From contig JAPLUR010000126.1 in the NCBI GenBank assembly GCA_026397505.1, forward strand, positions 1-64,000: DNA of 64,000 nt. The letters are read 5' to 3'. Of this stretch, positions 8,433 through 15,612 are shown piece after piece. The notes beneath the pieces were generated by a model. That model was not told the DNA's origin and made no database searches. It worked only from the letters and a program-made list of their open reading frames with translations. The DNA is from Candidatus Zixiibacteriota bacterium (GTDB lineage Bacteria > Zixibacteria > MSB-5A5 > GN15 > PGXB01). The position numbers and the translations under genes were made by a program. Position 1 is the stretch's first letter. Each line of letters begins with the position of its first letter.

Positions 8433-9416
8433 ATGTCGCTACTGATACCGAAAGCAAAGACAGACACTAAATATCTGCCCATCTATCTGGAGTCTCTCCG
8501 CGTAGATACCATTCTCAGTTTTGATCTGTACATCAAATTCAGCGGCGAAATGGTTCTTTACCGTTCAGCCGATCTCCCCTTCACCGAAAAAACCAAAGAA
8601 AAGCTCCTGGGCAACAAGGTCCTCCGGCTCTATGTCAGCGCCAAGGCGAGAGCCAAATATCAGAAATATATTGAGCAAAATCTGGACAAAATCCTGACCG
8701 ACCGGGAAATCCATGAGGAGAAAAAAGCCGGAATACTCTATGAAACCTCAAAAGCTCTGATGAAAGATGTTCTGGAGAATCCCTCCTATGGCGAGAATAT
8801 TCAGCGCTCCAGGAAAATGGTCGAAAATCAGGTGAGCTTTATCTTGAAAGGGCAGGAGGCTTTTCATAATCTTCTCAAAATCAGTTCTTTCGATTATTAC
8901 ACCTACACCCATTCGGTCAATGTCTGCACTTTTGCCATCGCCCTGGCGCAGCAGATCGGCCGCAAGGATGAGGAATACCTTCACAATCTGGGAATCGGCG
9001 CCCTGCTCCATGATGTCGGCAAATCCAAAATTTCGGAGCGGATTCTGAACAAACGCACCGGCCTTTCCACCATGGAATTTGAGCTGATGAAAAAACACCC
9101 CAAATGGGGCGTCGAGATTCTGACGGGCACCGATATGATCGATGCCGCCTCATACTACCCGGTCCTGCAGCATCACGAGCGGGGCTCCAAGACCGGATAC
9201 CCCAACGGGCTGGGGCTGGATGAAATGCATGAGTACAGCCGCATCGTGGCCATTGTCGATACTTTCGATGCCATGACCACCCAGCGGGTATATCAGGGGG
9301 CGATGGATACTTTCCCGGCTCTCAAGGTCATTTTCGCCTTGAAGAACGATTACGATTATGAAATGCTGATCACATTTGCCGAACTGATGGGCCCTGAGGG
9401 GCTGTCGCGGGAATAA
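8433..9416 (+). CDS. HD-GYP domain phosphodiesterase
   Basis: A 327-residue cytoplasmic protein, predicted to hydrolyse cyclic di-GMP or a related cyclic dinucleotide. Residues 1-90 form an N-terminal regulatory region of the kind often found before HD-GYP domains (LPIYLESLRVDTILSFDLYI...). The catalytic domain follows: a first metal-site histidine in YTYTHSVNVCTFA, the HD pair in LLHDVGKSKI, then HHERGSKTGYPNGL, equivalent to the HHE-x-GYP motif, and DTFDAMTTQRVY. Metal ligands and the GYP triplet are present, so activity is likely. No good ribosome binding site precedes the ATG at 8433. The gene ends in the 200-bp structured gap before the convergent dockerin gene. Confidence 0.9.
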   Translation: MSLLIPKAKTDTKYLPIYLESLRVDTILSFDLYIKFSGEMVLYRSADLPFTEKTKEKLLGNKVLRLYVSAKARAKYQKYIEQNLDKILTDREIHEEKKAGILYETSKALMKDVLENPSYGENIQRSRKMVENQVSFILKGQEAFHNLLKISSFDYYTYTHSVNVCTFAIALAQQIGRKDEEYLHNLGIGALLHDVGKSKISERILNKRTGLSTMEFELMKKHPKWGVEILTGTDMIDAASYYPVLQHHERGSKTGYPNGLGLDEMHEYSRIVAIVDTFDAMTTQRVYQGAMDTFPALKVIFALKNDYDYEMLITFAELMGPEGLSRE

Positions 9417-9484
9417 ACTCTATCAATCTCTTGCGCGCTTATCACCTCTAAGACTGATTTCCCAAAAATATGATCCGCTAGTAG

Positions 9485-9592
9485 CGCAAAATCCCGAAGG
9501 GTATTGCGAAACTGACCTGCGCGGTAGTCGTAGTTTTTGAGTAGGTCAAAATTCCCCCTCGGGCGCCGCAAGCGACCGAGCGGGGTTTTGAC
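9485..9592. repeat. Pair of strong hairpins between convergent genes
   Basis: The first hairpin (9485-9508) has ten pairs with one A-A mismatch and a CGAA loop. The second (9545-9592) is a long near-continuous stem of about 19 bp: GTCAAAA pairs with TTTTGAC, then CCCC with GGGG, CTCGG with CCGAG, and CGC with GCG around a CGCAA loop. It may be a bidirectional terminator, a structured RNA or a dispersed REP-like element. No T run follows, so a simple terminator is not the obvious answer. Confidence 0.5.
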
Positions 9593-9617
9593 AACTTTGC
9601 CTAACGCACGATGCTCC

Positions 9618-11387
9618 TTACATGCACCCAATCTTCGGCGCCGGGCCGGCCTTATATAAGAAATTTATCAGATAGGTTATGTCTCTAATATTTATCAGGC
9701 AATCGCCGTTGACATCGCCAACATAAATAGGTGCCGGTGGGGGCGGCGTGCTTCCTTCTGGATAGAGATGGTTAATGACAAAGGTTATATCCTGGATATT
9801 GACCAGCCAATCGCCATTGGCATCACCCAGCTTCCAGGTGCGGAAATTATGGATGCTGGTGCTATATATAGGTAGAGCGGTGTTGTCAACTGCCTCGACC
9901 CGCCACCAATAATGCATGCCAAATTCTAAACTGTCAGCAAGATTATATTGATTTATCCAAATGCTATCGATCTGATATGCAAAATGGAAATTGCTGTCTA
10001 TTGCGACCTCCAGACAATAATGAATGCTATCCAACGGGTCGGGGTCGAATGATAAGCCCCATGAGAACTGGGGTAACATATTGAACACTTTGCCTCCAAT
10101 ATCAGCCAGTGGGACTATGTCAAAAGGCAATGGCGATTCTTCAAACTCATTTACCCAGATCGATTGATTGTCTGACCAATTTGATTTTTCGAACTGATCG
10201 AAACTGCGGCTTCGCCACCAGTATTTCCAATTTTCCATGAGGGGCTCATTAACTGTCCAACCGGTCGAATCGGACGCCTGGGCGATATTGGAATCGGATA
10301 TGAGTATCAGATCGCCGAAAGCGCTGTCATTGACCACTTCATAATCATAGGTCAGGTTATCATTTTCAGCGTCGGTGGCGTTATGAACGCAGAGAATCGG
10401 AGTAGCGATATTAGACACCGCATTATTTTCCGGCCATGCGTGCGTCGGCACGGACGGCACACTATTCATCCTGAATGAGGTCTGATACCAGTTTGACCAA
10501 AAATTATTGTTTTTTACGCGTAGTCTATAAAAGTAAGTAAGCCCGTCTCCTAAGACGGCACCAGCATAGGCAACCGCAGAATCAGAAGATTGAAATGGCA
10601 GCGGATCCCATAATTCCGCCACGCTCCAATTTGTATCTATACCAAATTGAATCTGAAATTCACGTTGAGGTTCATTTTTGAGATCAAGATAACTCCACCC
10701 AATTTCGGGATTATGATTAATTAGATGCATAGTATCAGCATGACCGTCTATCGCAATTGATATGACTGTAGGTATATTTGCCAATTCCCAACAGGCCTTT
10801 GAATTTCCCCCCTCAAAGGTAGGCTGGGGATCCTCGAAATACCAATTATAAACCGGATTACCACATGAACCTGTATCGATGCAGAAAGCGCCCGAATCCG
10901 CCGGTATTTTGACCCCACAGTGCAGAATACGATGATACTGTCCATCCAAATTGAAACAGTCACTATCATTTTCACCAGAAACTCCCACAAGATTAAAAAA
11001 ATCGCCCACTTCTCCAGGGATTATTTCATCGGTCAAATCCCCATCCCAGCTAACGCAAAGTGTGTACGAAAATAAGTCAAGCCTCCCCCTAAATTCCGGG
11101 TCAATCCAATTGTAACACTGCACTTCCCCACCTTCACAGTACCACTGCGCGTTTGTTACATCGCCGGTTCCAGAAAATACAAGTGGCAGATTGAGAACCG
11201 TTCGCCTGTCAGTATTAGCCGCATAGACATCAACAAAGAATTGCGTATTGGGTATAATATATTTGATGCCGTTTTGCTCTGAAGAACCGGGCCCGGAAAT
11301 ATCATAGCGAATTACAAGACCGGCATTAGCCGATGCAAATACTATCGTGACCAGAATCAACGATATCAATAGTTTTGAATGTTTCAT
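9618..11387 (-). CDS. Secreted Fn3-like protein with C-terminal dockerin-like pair
   Basis: A 589-residue exported protein with signal peptide MKHSKLLISLILVTIVFASANA. Residues about 25-210 form a beta-rich N-terminal domain with several Cys pairs. Residues about 215-510 contain three fibronectin-type-III-like modules with recurrent (Y/W)WRxRxxD strands (KYWWRSRSFDQ, HYWWRVEAVDN). The C-terminus (about 520-585) has two EF-hand-like loops, GDANGDWLVNIQDITFVI and GDVNGDCLINIRDITYLI, each followed by a helix ending LYxxG, the dockerin pattern of calcium-bound Asp/Asn residues. The role is probably extracellular or cell-surface. The dockerin partner is unknown, because no cohesin scaffold with multiple modules is visible. 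AAGGAATT precedes the ATG. Confidence 0.8.
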   Translation of the reverse strand: MKHSKLLISLILVTIVFASANAGLVIRYDISGPGSSEQNGIKYIIPNTQFFVDVYAANTDRRTVLNLPLVFSGTGDVTNAQWYCEGGEVQCYNWIDPEFRGRLDLFSYTLCVSWDGDLTDEIIPGEVGDFFNLVGVSGENDSDCFNLDGQYHRILHCGVKIPADSGAFCIDTGSCGNPVYNWYFEDPQPTFEGGNSKACWELANIPTVISIAIDGHADTMHLINHNPEIGWSYLDLKNEPQREFQIQFGIDTNWSVAELWDPLPFQSSDSAVAYAGAVLGDGLTYFYRLRVKNNNFWSNWYQTSFRMNSVPSVPTHAWPENNAVSNIATPILCVHNATDAENDNLTYDYEVVNDSAFGDLILISDSNIAQASDSTGWTVNEPLMENWKYWWRSRSFDQFEKSNWSDNQSIWVNEFEESPLPFDIVPLADIGGKVFNMLPQFSWGLSFDPDPLDSIHYCLEVAIDSNFHFAYQIDSIWINQYNLADSLEFGMHYWWRVEAVDNTALPIYSTSIHNFRTWKLGDANGDWLVNIQDITFVINHLYPEGSTPPPPAPIYVGDVNGDCLINIRDITYLINFLYKAGPAPKIGCM

Positions 11388-11403
11388 AGCTCAATTCCTT
11401 CGA

Positions 11404-11556
11404 TCATAATTTAATACCGTATTGAATTAACCGGGCATCAATCCCCGCTTGAATCGTCGGCTGGTCAGCGGGAACATGTATGGTCGCCGCAAAAACATTG
11501 TTCAGGCCCAATAACAAAAGCCCGAGCACTATCCCAATAATTGATATCTTGCCCAT
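11404..11556 (-). pseudogene. 50-codon remnant of a secreted parallel beta-helix gene
   Basis: A short frame with a good ribosome binding site (GAGGG 7 nt before the ATG at 11556). It encodes a signal peptide (MGKISIIGIVLGLLLLGLNN-VFAA) followed by TIHVPADQPTIQAGIDA. That is the hallmark N-terminus of right-handed beta-helix or pectate-lyase-like surface proteins, in which it normally continues into a long repeat domain. Here the frame ends after eleven unrelated residues, 16 bp before the dockerin gene. The likely explanation is deletion of the body of an older gene and fusion of its 5' end, with its promoter and RBS, to the front of the dockerin gene. A functional 50-residue peptide cannot be ruled out. 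Confidence 0.6.
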
Positions 11557-11580
11557 ATTAATCCCTCGTACGAGAAATTG

Positions 11581-11598
11581 CAGGTAAATATTAACCTG
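11581..11598. promoter_or_regulatory. 18-bp near-perfect palindrome, possible operator
   Basis: CAGGTAAATATTAACCTG reads the same on both strands at 16 of 18 positions. It lies 25 bp upstream of the start of the beta-helix remnant, where a promoter or repressor site would be expected. Confidence 0.35.
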
Positions 11599-11704
11599 TA
11601 ATCAATATAAGCCCAAACCGGCACAACGCAAGCAATTTCTGCCGGATAGATGAGTCAATTGGTCGGGTTTGAGATCACCCGCCCAGTGTTCCAGTTTTTC
11701 TGTT

Positions 11705-11821
11705 GCGTCGGGTCCTGGATTCCGCATTGGCGGAAGCGAGACCTGACGCTTTCAGAAAATCTTCAAAAAGCCGTCAGGTCACCATTCCTCCGCCAGTGCG
11801 GCGGAATTGAGGAACTGACGG
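11705..11821. repeat. Two tandem REP-like hairpins
   Basis: Hairpin 1 (11705-11749): a 10-bp outer stem (GCGTCGGGTC with GACCTGACGC, one G-T pair) surrounds an inner TTCCGC-ATTG-GCGGAA stem-loop. Hairpin 2 (11771-11821): a 7-bp outer stem (CCGTCAG with CTGACGG) surrounds an inner 10-of-11-bp stem based on ATTCC-TCCGC and GCGG-c-GGAAT. The shared design (GTCAGGTC outer, TTCCGC...GCGGAA inner) marks them as diverged copies of one element, as in bacterial interspersed mosaic repeats. Confidence 0.55.
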
Positions 11822-12087
11822 AACAGGTAATGCAAGCCATTTCCGAGGGAAAAGACGAGTAAATCGGTTGGGTTTGGCGGGCCTGTGCCCGCATTTTGCC
11901 TGTAATCCGGAAAAAAACCAACACAATTGGCGCTTTTTGAGATTAGGCCATGACAAAAGCTGGCATTGAAATATTTCACTGCCAGATTGTGTCAGGGCTT
12001 GCTTGTGCGCCTTAATCTTCTTAGATTTATCAAGTTAGTTCTCTTCTCGCACCGAAAGATAACTTTCAAACCCCGGTCGGAGTCGCT

Positions 12088-13020
12088 ATGCCCAAAATCT
12101 CCCGCATATTCCTGATAGCCCTGTGCACATCTATTGTCACAAATCTTGCTATCGGTCAAGACCGTCCCCTGCAAATGGCAGGAGAGGCAGCCAGTAAGCC
12201 TCTCGCATATCATCAGGGCAAATCGCACCCTGCTGATAGTTCGATGGTCACACACGACAGCACGAAACTGCTTCTGGAAATAGACGGCCCCAAAGGAATT
12301 ATGCTCGATAAGAAATATTTCATCATTAATTATGATACGGCATATAAAATACCATACTGGGTCGCCTATTACATCACTGAAAAAGACTTGGAAGGTACGG
12401 CAAAACGAAGAAATCGCTTTACGGAAGATACTGCATTGCCTCCAGAATTTAGGTCTAAGGTATCGGATTATGCAGACACAAACTATGATCAGGGACACAA
12501 CGCCCCGGCGGCCGATTTTAAGCGCAATCAAAAGGCGATGGATTCCACTTTCCTTATGTCGAATATTTCTCCTCAAACGCGCGCGCTGAACCGTGGCATC
12601 TGGAATAAACTGGAAAAAGCGGTGAGAAAACTTGTCGAAATAGATGGCAAGGCATGGATTATTACCGGCAACATCTTTATGAGAGCCGACAGCCAACTGG
12701 AAAAACCATCAGAGTTTATCGGAAAGGGTAGGGTGGCGGTGCCGACACACTGTTTCAAAGCTATTCTCACGCAAAAAGAAGACGGAACTTACGATATGTA
12801 CTCTTTTTTGATCATGAATCAGCCTGAGAAAATCCCGGGTCCGCCCGACAAATATAAACTCACCGTGGATCGTTTGGAACAGATAACTGGATTTGATTTT
12901 TTCCCAAAACTTGATGACAGCCTGGAGAATTCTCTGGAAAGGAAAATCCCCGACGATTTGCCACAGAAGCAACAGGTCACTCATGCGCTGCGTAAGAGCA
13001 GCAGGATACATTCCAATTAA
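12088..13020 (+). CDS. Secreted DNA/RNA non-specific endonuclease (NUC1/EndoG family)
   Basis: A 310-residue exported nuclease of the beta-beta-alpha-Me class, which cuts single- and double-stranded DNA and RNA using one Mg2+. The signal peptide is MPKISRIFLIALCTSIVTNLAIGQ. After a 60-residue linker the catalytic core starts near residue 75. The active-site motif is YDQGHNAPAADF, where the family usually has DRGH; the general-base His is kept but the Arg is Gln. The metal-ligand Asn is in NISPQTRALNRGIWNKLE, a near-consensus match. GGAG precedes the ATG. The gene is monocistronic and lies between two families of hairpin repeats. Roles in scavenging extracellular DNA or in defence are inference. 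Confidence 0.9.
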   Translation: MPKISRIFLIALCTSIVTNLAIGQDRPLQMAGEAASKPLAYHQGKSHPADSSMVTHDSTKLLLEIDGPKGIMLDKKYFIINYDTAYKIPYWVAYYITEKDLEGTAKRRNRFTEDTALPPEFRSKVSDYADTNYDQGHNAPAADFKRNQKAMDSTFLMSNISPQTRALNRGIWNKLEKAVRKLVEIDGKAWIITGNIFMRADSQLEKPSEFIGKGRVAVPTHCFKAILTQKEDGTYDMYSFLIMNQPEKIPGPPDKYKLTVDRLEQITGFDFFPKLDDSLENSLERKIPDDLPQKQQVTHALRKSSRIHSN

Positions 13021-13109
13021 AACGGCCAACCTCCAGCCTTGGGGCTTGTTGAAAAAGCCTCAAAAAAGGGAAGAAGCATGCCCCTGGGCAGAAAGACACA
13101 AGAATTGTC

Positions 13110-13130
13110 ATCCTGAACTTGATTCAGGAT
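13110..13130. repeat. Short dispersed-type palindrome ATCCTGAA-CTTGA-TTCAGGAT
   Basis: A perfect 8-bp stem with a 5-nt loop. The surrounding words (GTCATCCTGAACTTG...TTCAGGATCC) match, from memory, a palindrome seen dispersed in many unrelated bacterial genomes. It lies just outside the RAYT unit. Confidence 0.5.
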
Positions 13131-13167
13131 CCAGAAAACGGAAACTTAAGTGCAAGTATTTGTGGGC

Positions 13168-13187
13168 GGCAGATGTCCACATCTGCC
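13168..13187. repeat. REP-like hairpin, left flank of the RAYT gene
   Basis: GGCAGATGT-CC-ACATCTGCC is a perfect 9-bp stem. Its 22-nt extended core (13167-13188) recurs in exact reverse complement on the other side of the transposase gene. Confidence 0.75.
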
Positions 13188-13217
13188 CCAGCTTGTAGAT
13201 AACGCTCTCTTCCATCT

Positions 13218-13733
13218 TTATAACCAGTTCTTGTCAATCGGCAATAATCCTGGTCGGTTATCCAGCCAATCCCCAGCGCTGGTATATTTATAATCCTCTG
13301 GATTGGACACCAGACCGGCTTTAATCGGATTGTTATGAATATAATTCAACTTAGTGCGCATCTGCTCTTCCGATATGATTATAACGTCATCGAACCTTGG
13401 TTTCCATAAAGAAAATCGCCCTCGCTGGATTAAAGGGCTTTTTTCCTCAACCGTCATCACTTCCTTAATTCGCTTGGCACTTAGAATCTTGAATCCCTGT
13501 ACAAATTGGGACAAATGCTCAATTTTAGGCAGCGTCATTAAGAGATGCAGATGCGTCGGCATCAAGACATAGCCAATTAAACCGGCAGTATGATATCTAA
13601 GGGTTTCCTCGAGTTGAACAATCATGGCCATGGCGAAGCGCTCGTCTGCGAAAATCGGTTTCCATCTAACAACCGTCATGGTCACGAACCCGGCAGCCCG
13701 CCCGGTGATCTTTAGTCTCCTGCGCACCACCAT
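13218..13733 (-). CDS. REP-associated tyrosine transposase (RAYT, Y1_Tnp family)
   Basis: A 171-residue single-strand DNA transposase of the IS200/IS605-related Y1 class. The metal-binding HUH motif is visible as MPTHLHLLM (His-x-His), and the catalytic tyrosine as KLNYIHNNPIKAGLV about 60 residues later. Length and order fit RAYT proteins, which move or maintain REP hairpins instead of carrying their own IS ends. The gene is bracketed by one hairpin in opposite orientations (13168-13187 and 13799-13818), the arrangement expected of an intact RAYT/REP unit. The start at 13733 (MVVRRRLKITGRA) has no clear ribosome binding site; the upstream DNA contains short palindromes and a TATAAT-like word. 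It lies 93 bp from recA. Confidence 0.9.
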   Translation of the reverse strand: MVVRRRLKITGRAAGFVTMTVVRWKPIFADERFAMAMIVQLEETLRYHTAGLIGYVLMPTHLHLLMTLPKIEHLSQFVQGFKILSAKRIKEVMTVEEKSPLIQRGRFSLWKPRFDDVIIISEEQMRTKLNYIHNNPIKAGLVSNPEDYKYTSAGDWLDNRPGLLPIDKNWL

Positions 13734-13798
13734 GCTTTTAGATTATATAATAATCTTGCTTTTGCAAGAGTTATGGCCAAGCTCGAAATCAGCCCACG

Positions 13799-13818
13799 GG
13801 CAGATGTGGACATCTGCC
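13799..13818. repeat. REP-like hairpin, right flank of the RAYT gene
   Basis: GGCAGATGT-GG-ACATCTGCC, the exact reverse complement of the left copy including its loop. It lies between the RAYT gene and the recA stop codon, where it may also serve as recA's 3' hairpin. Confidence 0.75.
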
Positions 13819-13826
13819 GCGCACAA

Positions 13827-14846
13827 TTAGGATTCTTTTACTTCTTTTGGCGCAAACCCCAATTTTTCACGCACCGCCACTGTTATCCGCTGGGCGATAT
13901 CGGGATTTTCCTCGATAAAATGCTTGACCGCTTCACGACCCTGTCCCAGACGGTCACTGCCGTAACTGTACCAAGCCCCCGATTTCTCAACAATTTCATG
14001 ATTGGTGGCCAAATCCAAAAGCTCGCCCGATTGCGAAATCCCCTTGCCGTAGGTAATATCAAATTCGGTCTCGCGGAACGGCGGGGCCACTTTGTTTTTC
14101 ACCACCCGCACCCGGGTGCGGTTCCCCACGACCACCTCGTTCTCCTTTATCGAGGCGATCTTGCGGATATCAAGACGAATGGTGGCGTAAAATTTCAAGG
14201 CGTTGCCGCCGGTGGTGGTCTCGGGATTGCCGAACATGACGCCGATTTTCATCCTTATCTGGTTAATAAAAATGACCGCCGTTTTCGATTTGGAGATGAT
14301 TGCGGTCAGCTTCCGGAGCGCCTGCGACATCAGCCGCGCCTGAAGCCCCATATGCTGGTCGCCCATTTCTCCTTCTATCTCAGCCCGCGGCACCAGCGCC
14401 GCCACCGAGTCGATGACTATAATATCTATGGCACTGGAACGAACCAATGTCTCGGTAATATCGAGCGCCTGTTCGCCGGTGTCGGGCTGGGAGATAAGAA
14501 GATTGTCAACATCCACCCCCAGCGCCTTGGCGTAGGCGGCATCAAGAGCATGCTCGGCATCAATAAAAGCGGCGATTCCGCCCAGTTTCTGCGCCTCCGA
14601 AATAAAATGCAGCGCCAGCGTCGTTTTGCCGGAGCTTTCCGGGCCGTAAACCTCGGTCACCCGTCCGCGGGGAATACCCCCCACACCGAGCGCAAAATCA
14701 AGCCCGAGCGAGCCGGTCGGGATAACCTCAATCGCCTGCACGGCACTATCGCCCAGCCGCATAATCGACCCTTTGCCGAAAGATTTTTCAATCTGGTGAA
14801 GAGCGCTATCTAAAGCTTTTTTCCGGTCAGGTAGCGTAATGGACAT
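13827..14846 (-). CDS. recA: Recombinase RecA
   Basis: A 339-residue RecA, the ATP-dependent strand-exchange protein of homologous recombination and coprotease for LexA. The Walker A motif GPESSGKTT is near residue 68. Also visible are the catalytic FIDAEHALD, Walker [13 protein letters not shown], the L1 loop region, and the L2 segment [28 protein letters not shown]. The family signature [13 protein letters not shown] is intact. The length is typical, with a slightly short C-terminal tail ending KEVKES. It lies downstream of thpR but has its own promoter candidate 105-130 bp upstream; no textbook SOS box was found there. Confidence 0.98.
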   Translation of the reverse strand: MSITLPDRKKALDSALHQIEKSFGKGSIMRLGDSAVQAIEVIPTGSLGLDFALGVGGIPRGRVTEVYGPESSGKTTLALHFISEAQKLGGIAAFIDAEHALDAAYAKALGVDVDNLLISQPDTGEQALDITETLVRSSAIDIIVIDSVAALVPRAEIEGEMGDQHMGLQARLMSQALRKLTAIISKSKTAVIFINQIRMKIGVMFGNPETTTGGNALKFYATIRLDIRKIASIKENEVVVGNRTRVRVVKNKVAPPFRETEFDITYGKGISQSGELLDLATNHEIVEKSGAWYSYGSDRLGQGREAVKHFIEENPDIAQRITVAVREKLGFAPKEVKES

Positions 14847-14950
14847 TTTGACCTCATCTATTAGAGAATTAATTACTTTCCCATCTGCTTGAAATTCAAT
14901 CTTATGCCAATCTAAGCGGGTTCAGCAGATTTGAATATCACATTTTGATT

Positions 14951-14978
14951 AATTTATGATAAAAAAGGCCGGTGTCAA
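14951..14978 (-). promoter_or_regulatory. Promoter candidate of recA
   Basis: TTGACA (-35) and TAAATT (-10) are separated by 16 bp on the minus strand, about 105 bp before the recA ATG. Confidence 0.5.
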
Positions 14979-15045
14979 ATGCTGGCAGTAAAAATGATAA
15001 TCATTCACTTTATATTGAAATTTCCATGAAAAACCGAAAAACAGC

Positions 15046-15612
15046 TTAGCTTTTCAGGTTTGCTTCCAGAAGGCGGCTGTAGATCGGTCCCTGAGGGGTG
15101 AGAATGGATTTGAATAAGACCAGTTTGTCCAATCGGAAAGGCTTAGCGGCAACCTGATAATTCCTTATATATCCGGCCAGGTCATCAAGACCATAACTCT
15201 CTTTTACCCGCCCCAGGGTCAGGTGCGGCTTGAACTTTTTGTCTTCGGGCGGAAATCCGAGCCGCCGCATTTCCTCTTCCATTTCCCCGGCGATAGAATC
15301 CAGAAGCTCGATGCCGCCGCTCAGCCCGGCCCAAAAGACCCGGGGTCGTTTCAGGTCGGGAAAGGCACCGAGACTATTAATAACGCTCTCGACCACCCGG
15401 TACTGGGAGGCCACCCGATGAATTGCTTCTTTAATTGCGGGCAATTTGTCGTCATCAGTCTCTCCCAAAAATCTCACCGTCATATGAATATTTTTCGGCG
15501 CGACCCATTTGATTCTTCCCCCGCCACCTTTCTGCTTAAGAATGAAAATGATCCTGCCCAATTCCTCCTCAATTTCCCTCGGCAATGGTAAAGCAATAAA
15601 GAGTCGCATCAC
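15046..15612 (-). CDS. thpR: RNA 2',3'-cyclic phosphodiesterase
   Basis: A 188-residue member of the 2H phosphoesterase superfamily (LigT/ThpR), which opens 2',3'-cyclic phosphates on RNA ends. The two catalytic H-x-T-x motifs are visible as NIHMTVRFLGE near residue 43 and PHLTLGRV near residue 134. MRLFIALPLP at the start is the usual family N-terminus. Its ATG overlaps the end of cinA (4-nt overlap), showing translational coupling in the pgsA-pgpA-cinA-thpR operon. This gene order before recA is common in bacteria. Confidence 0.93.
   Translation of the reverse strand: MMRLFIALPLPREIEEELGRIIFILKQKGGGGRIKWVAPKNIHMTVRFLGETDDDKLPAIKEAIHRVASQYRVVESVINSLGAFPDLKRPRVFWAGLSGGIELLDSIAGEMEEEMRRLGFPPEDKKFKPHLTLGRVKESYGLDDLAGYIRNYQVAAKPFRLDKLVLFKSILTPQGPIYSRLLEANLKS

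Larger units (their letters stand above)
11557..12087. other. 531-bp gap with operator-like palindromes and REP-like hairpins
   Basis: This separates the minus-strand beta-helix remnant/dockerin unit from the plus-strand nuclease gene. It holds a 10-bp palindrome CTCGTACGAG (11566-11575), the near-palindrome at 11581-11598 and the two large hairpins at 11705-11821. A 70-codon frame across the hairpins is considered spurious. Confidence 0.6.

Noticed and set aside
9356-9631. A 91-codon minus-strand frame overlapping the HD-GYP 3' end
   Set aside because: It overlaps both the HD-GYP gene and the structured gap; no RBS.
11650-11862. A 70-codon frame after the beta-helix remnant
   Set aside because: It crosses the two REP-like hairpins; the peptide is unlike any exported or cytoplasmic protein and has no RBS.
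13773-14813. A 346-codon plus-strand frame
   Set aside because: It lies antisense to recA, which is certain; there is no protein-like pattern in the translation.
14847-15045. A LexA/SOS box in front of recA
   Set aside because: No palindrome of the CTG-N10-CAG or GAAC-N4-GTTC type was found at the promoter.
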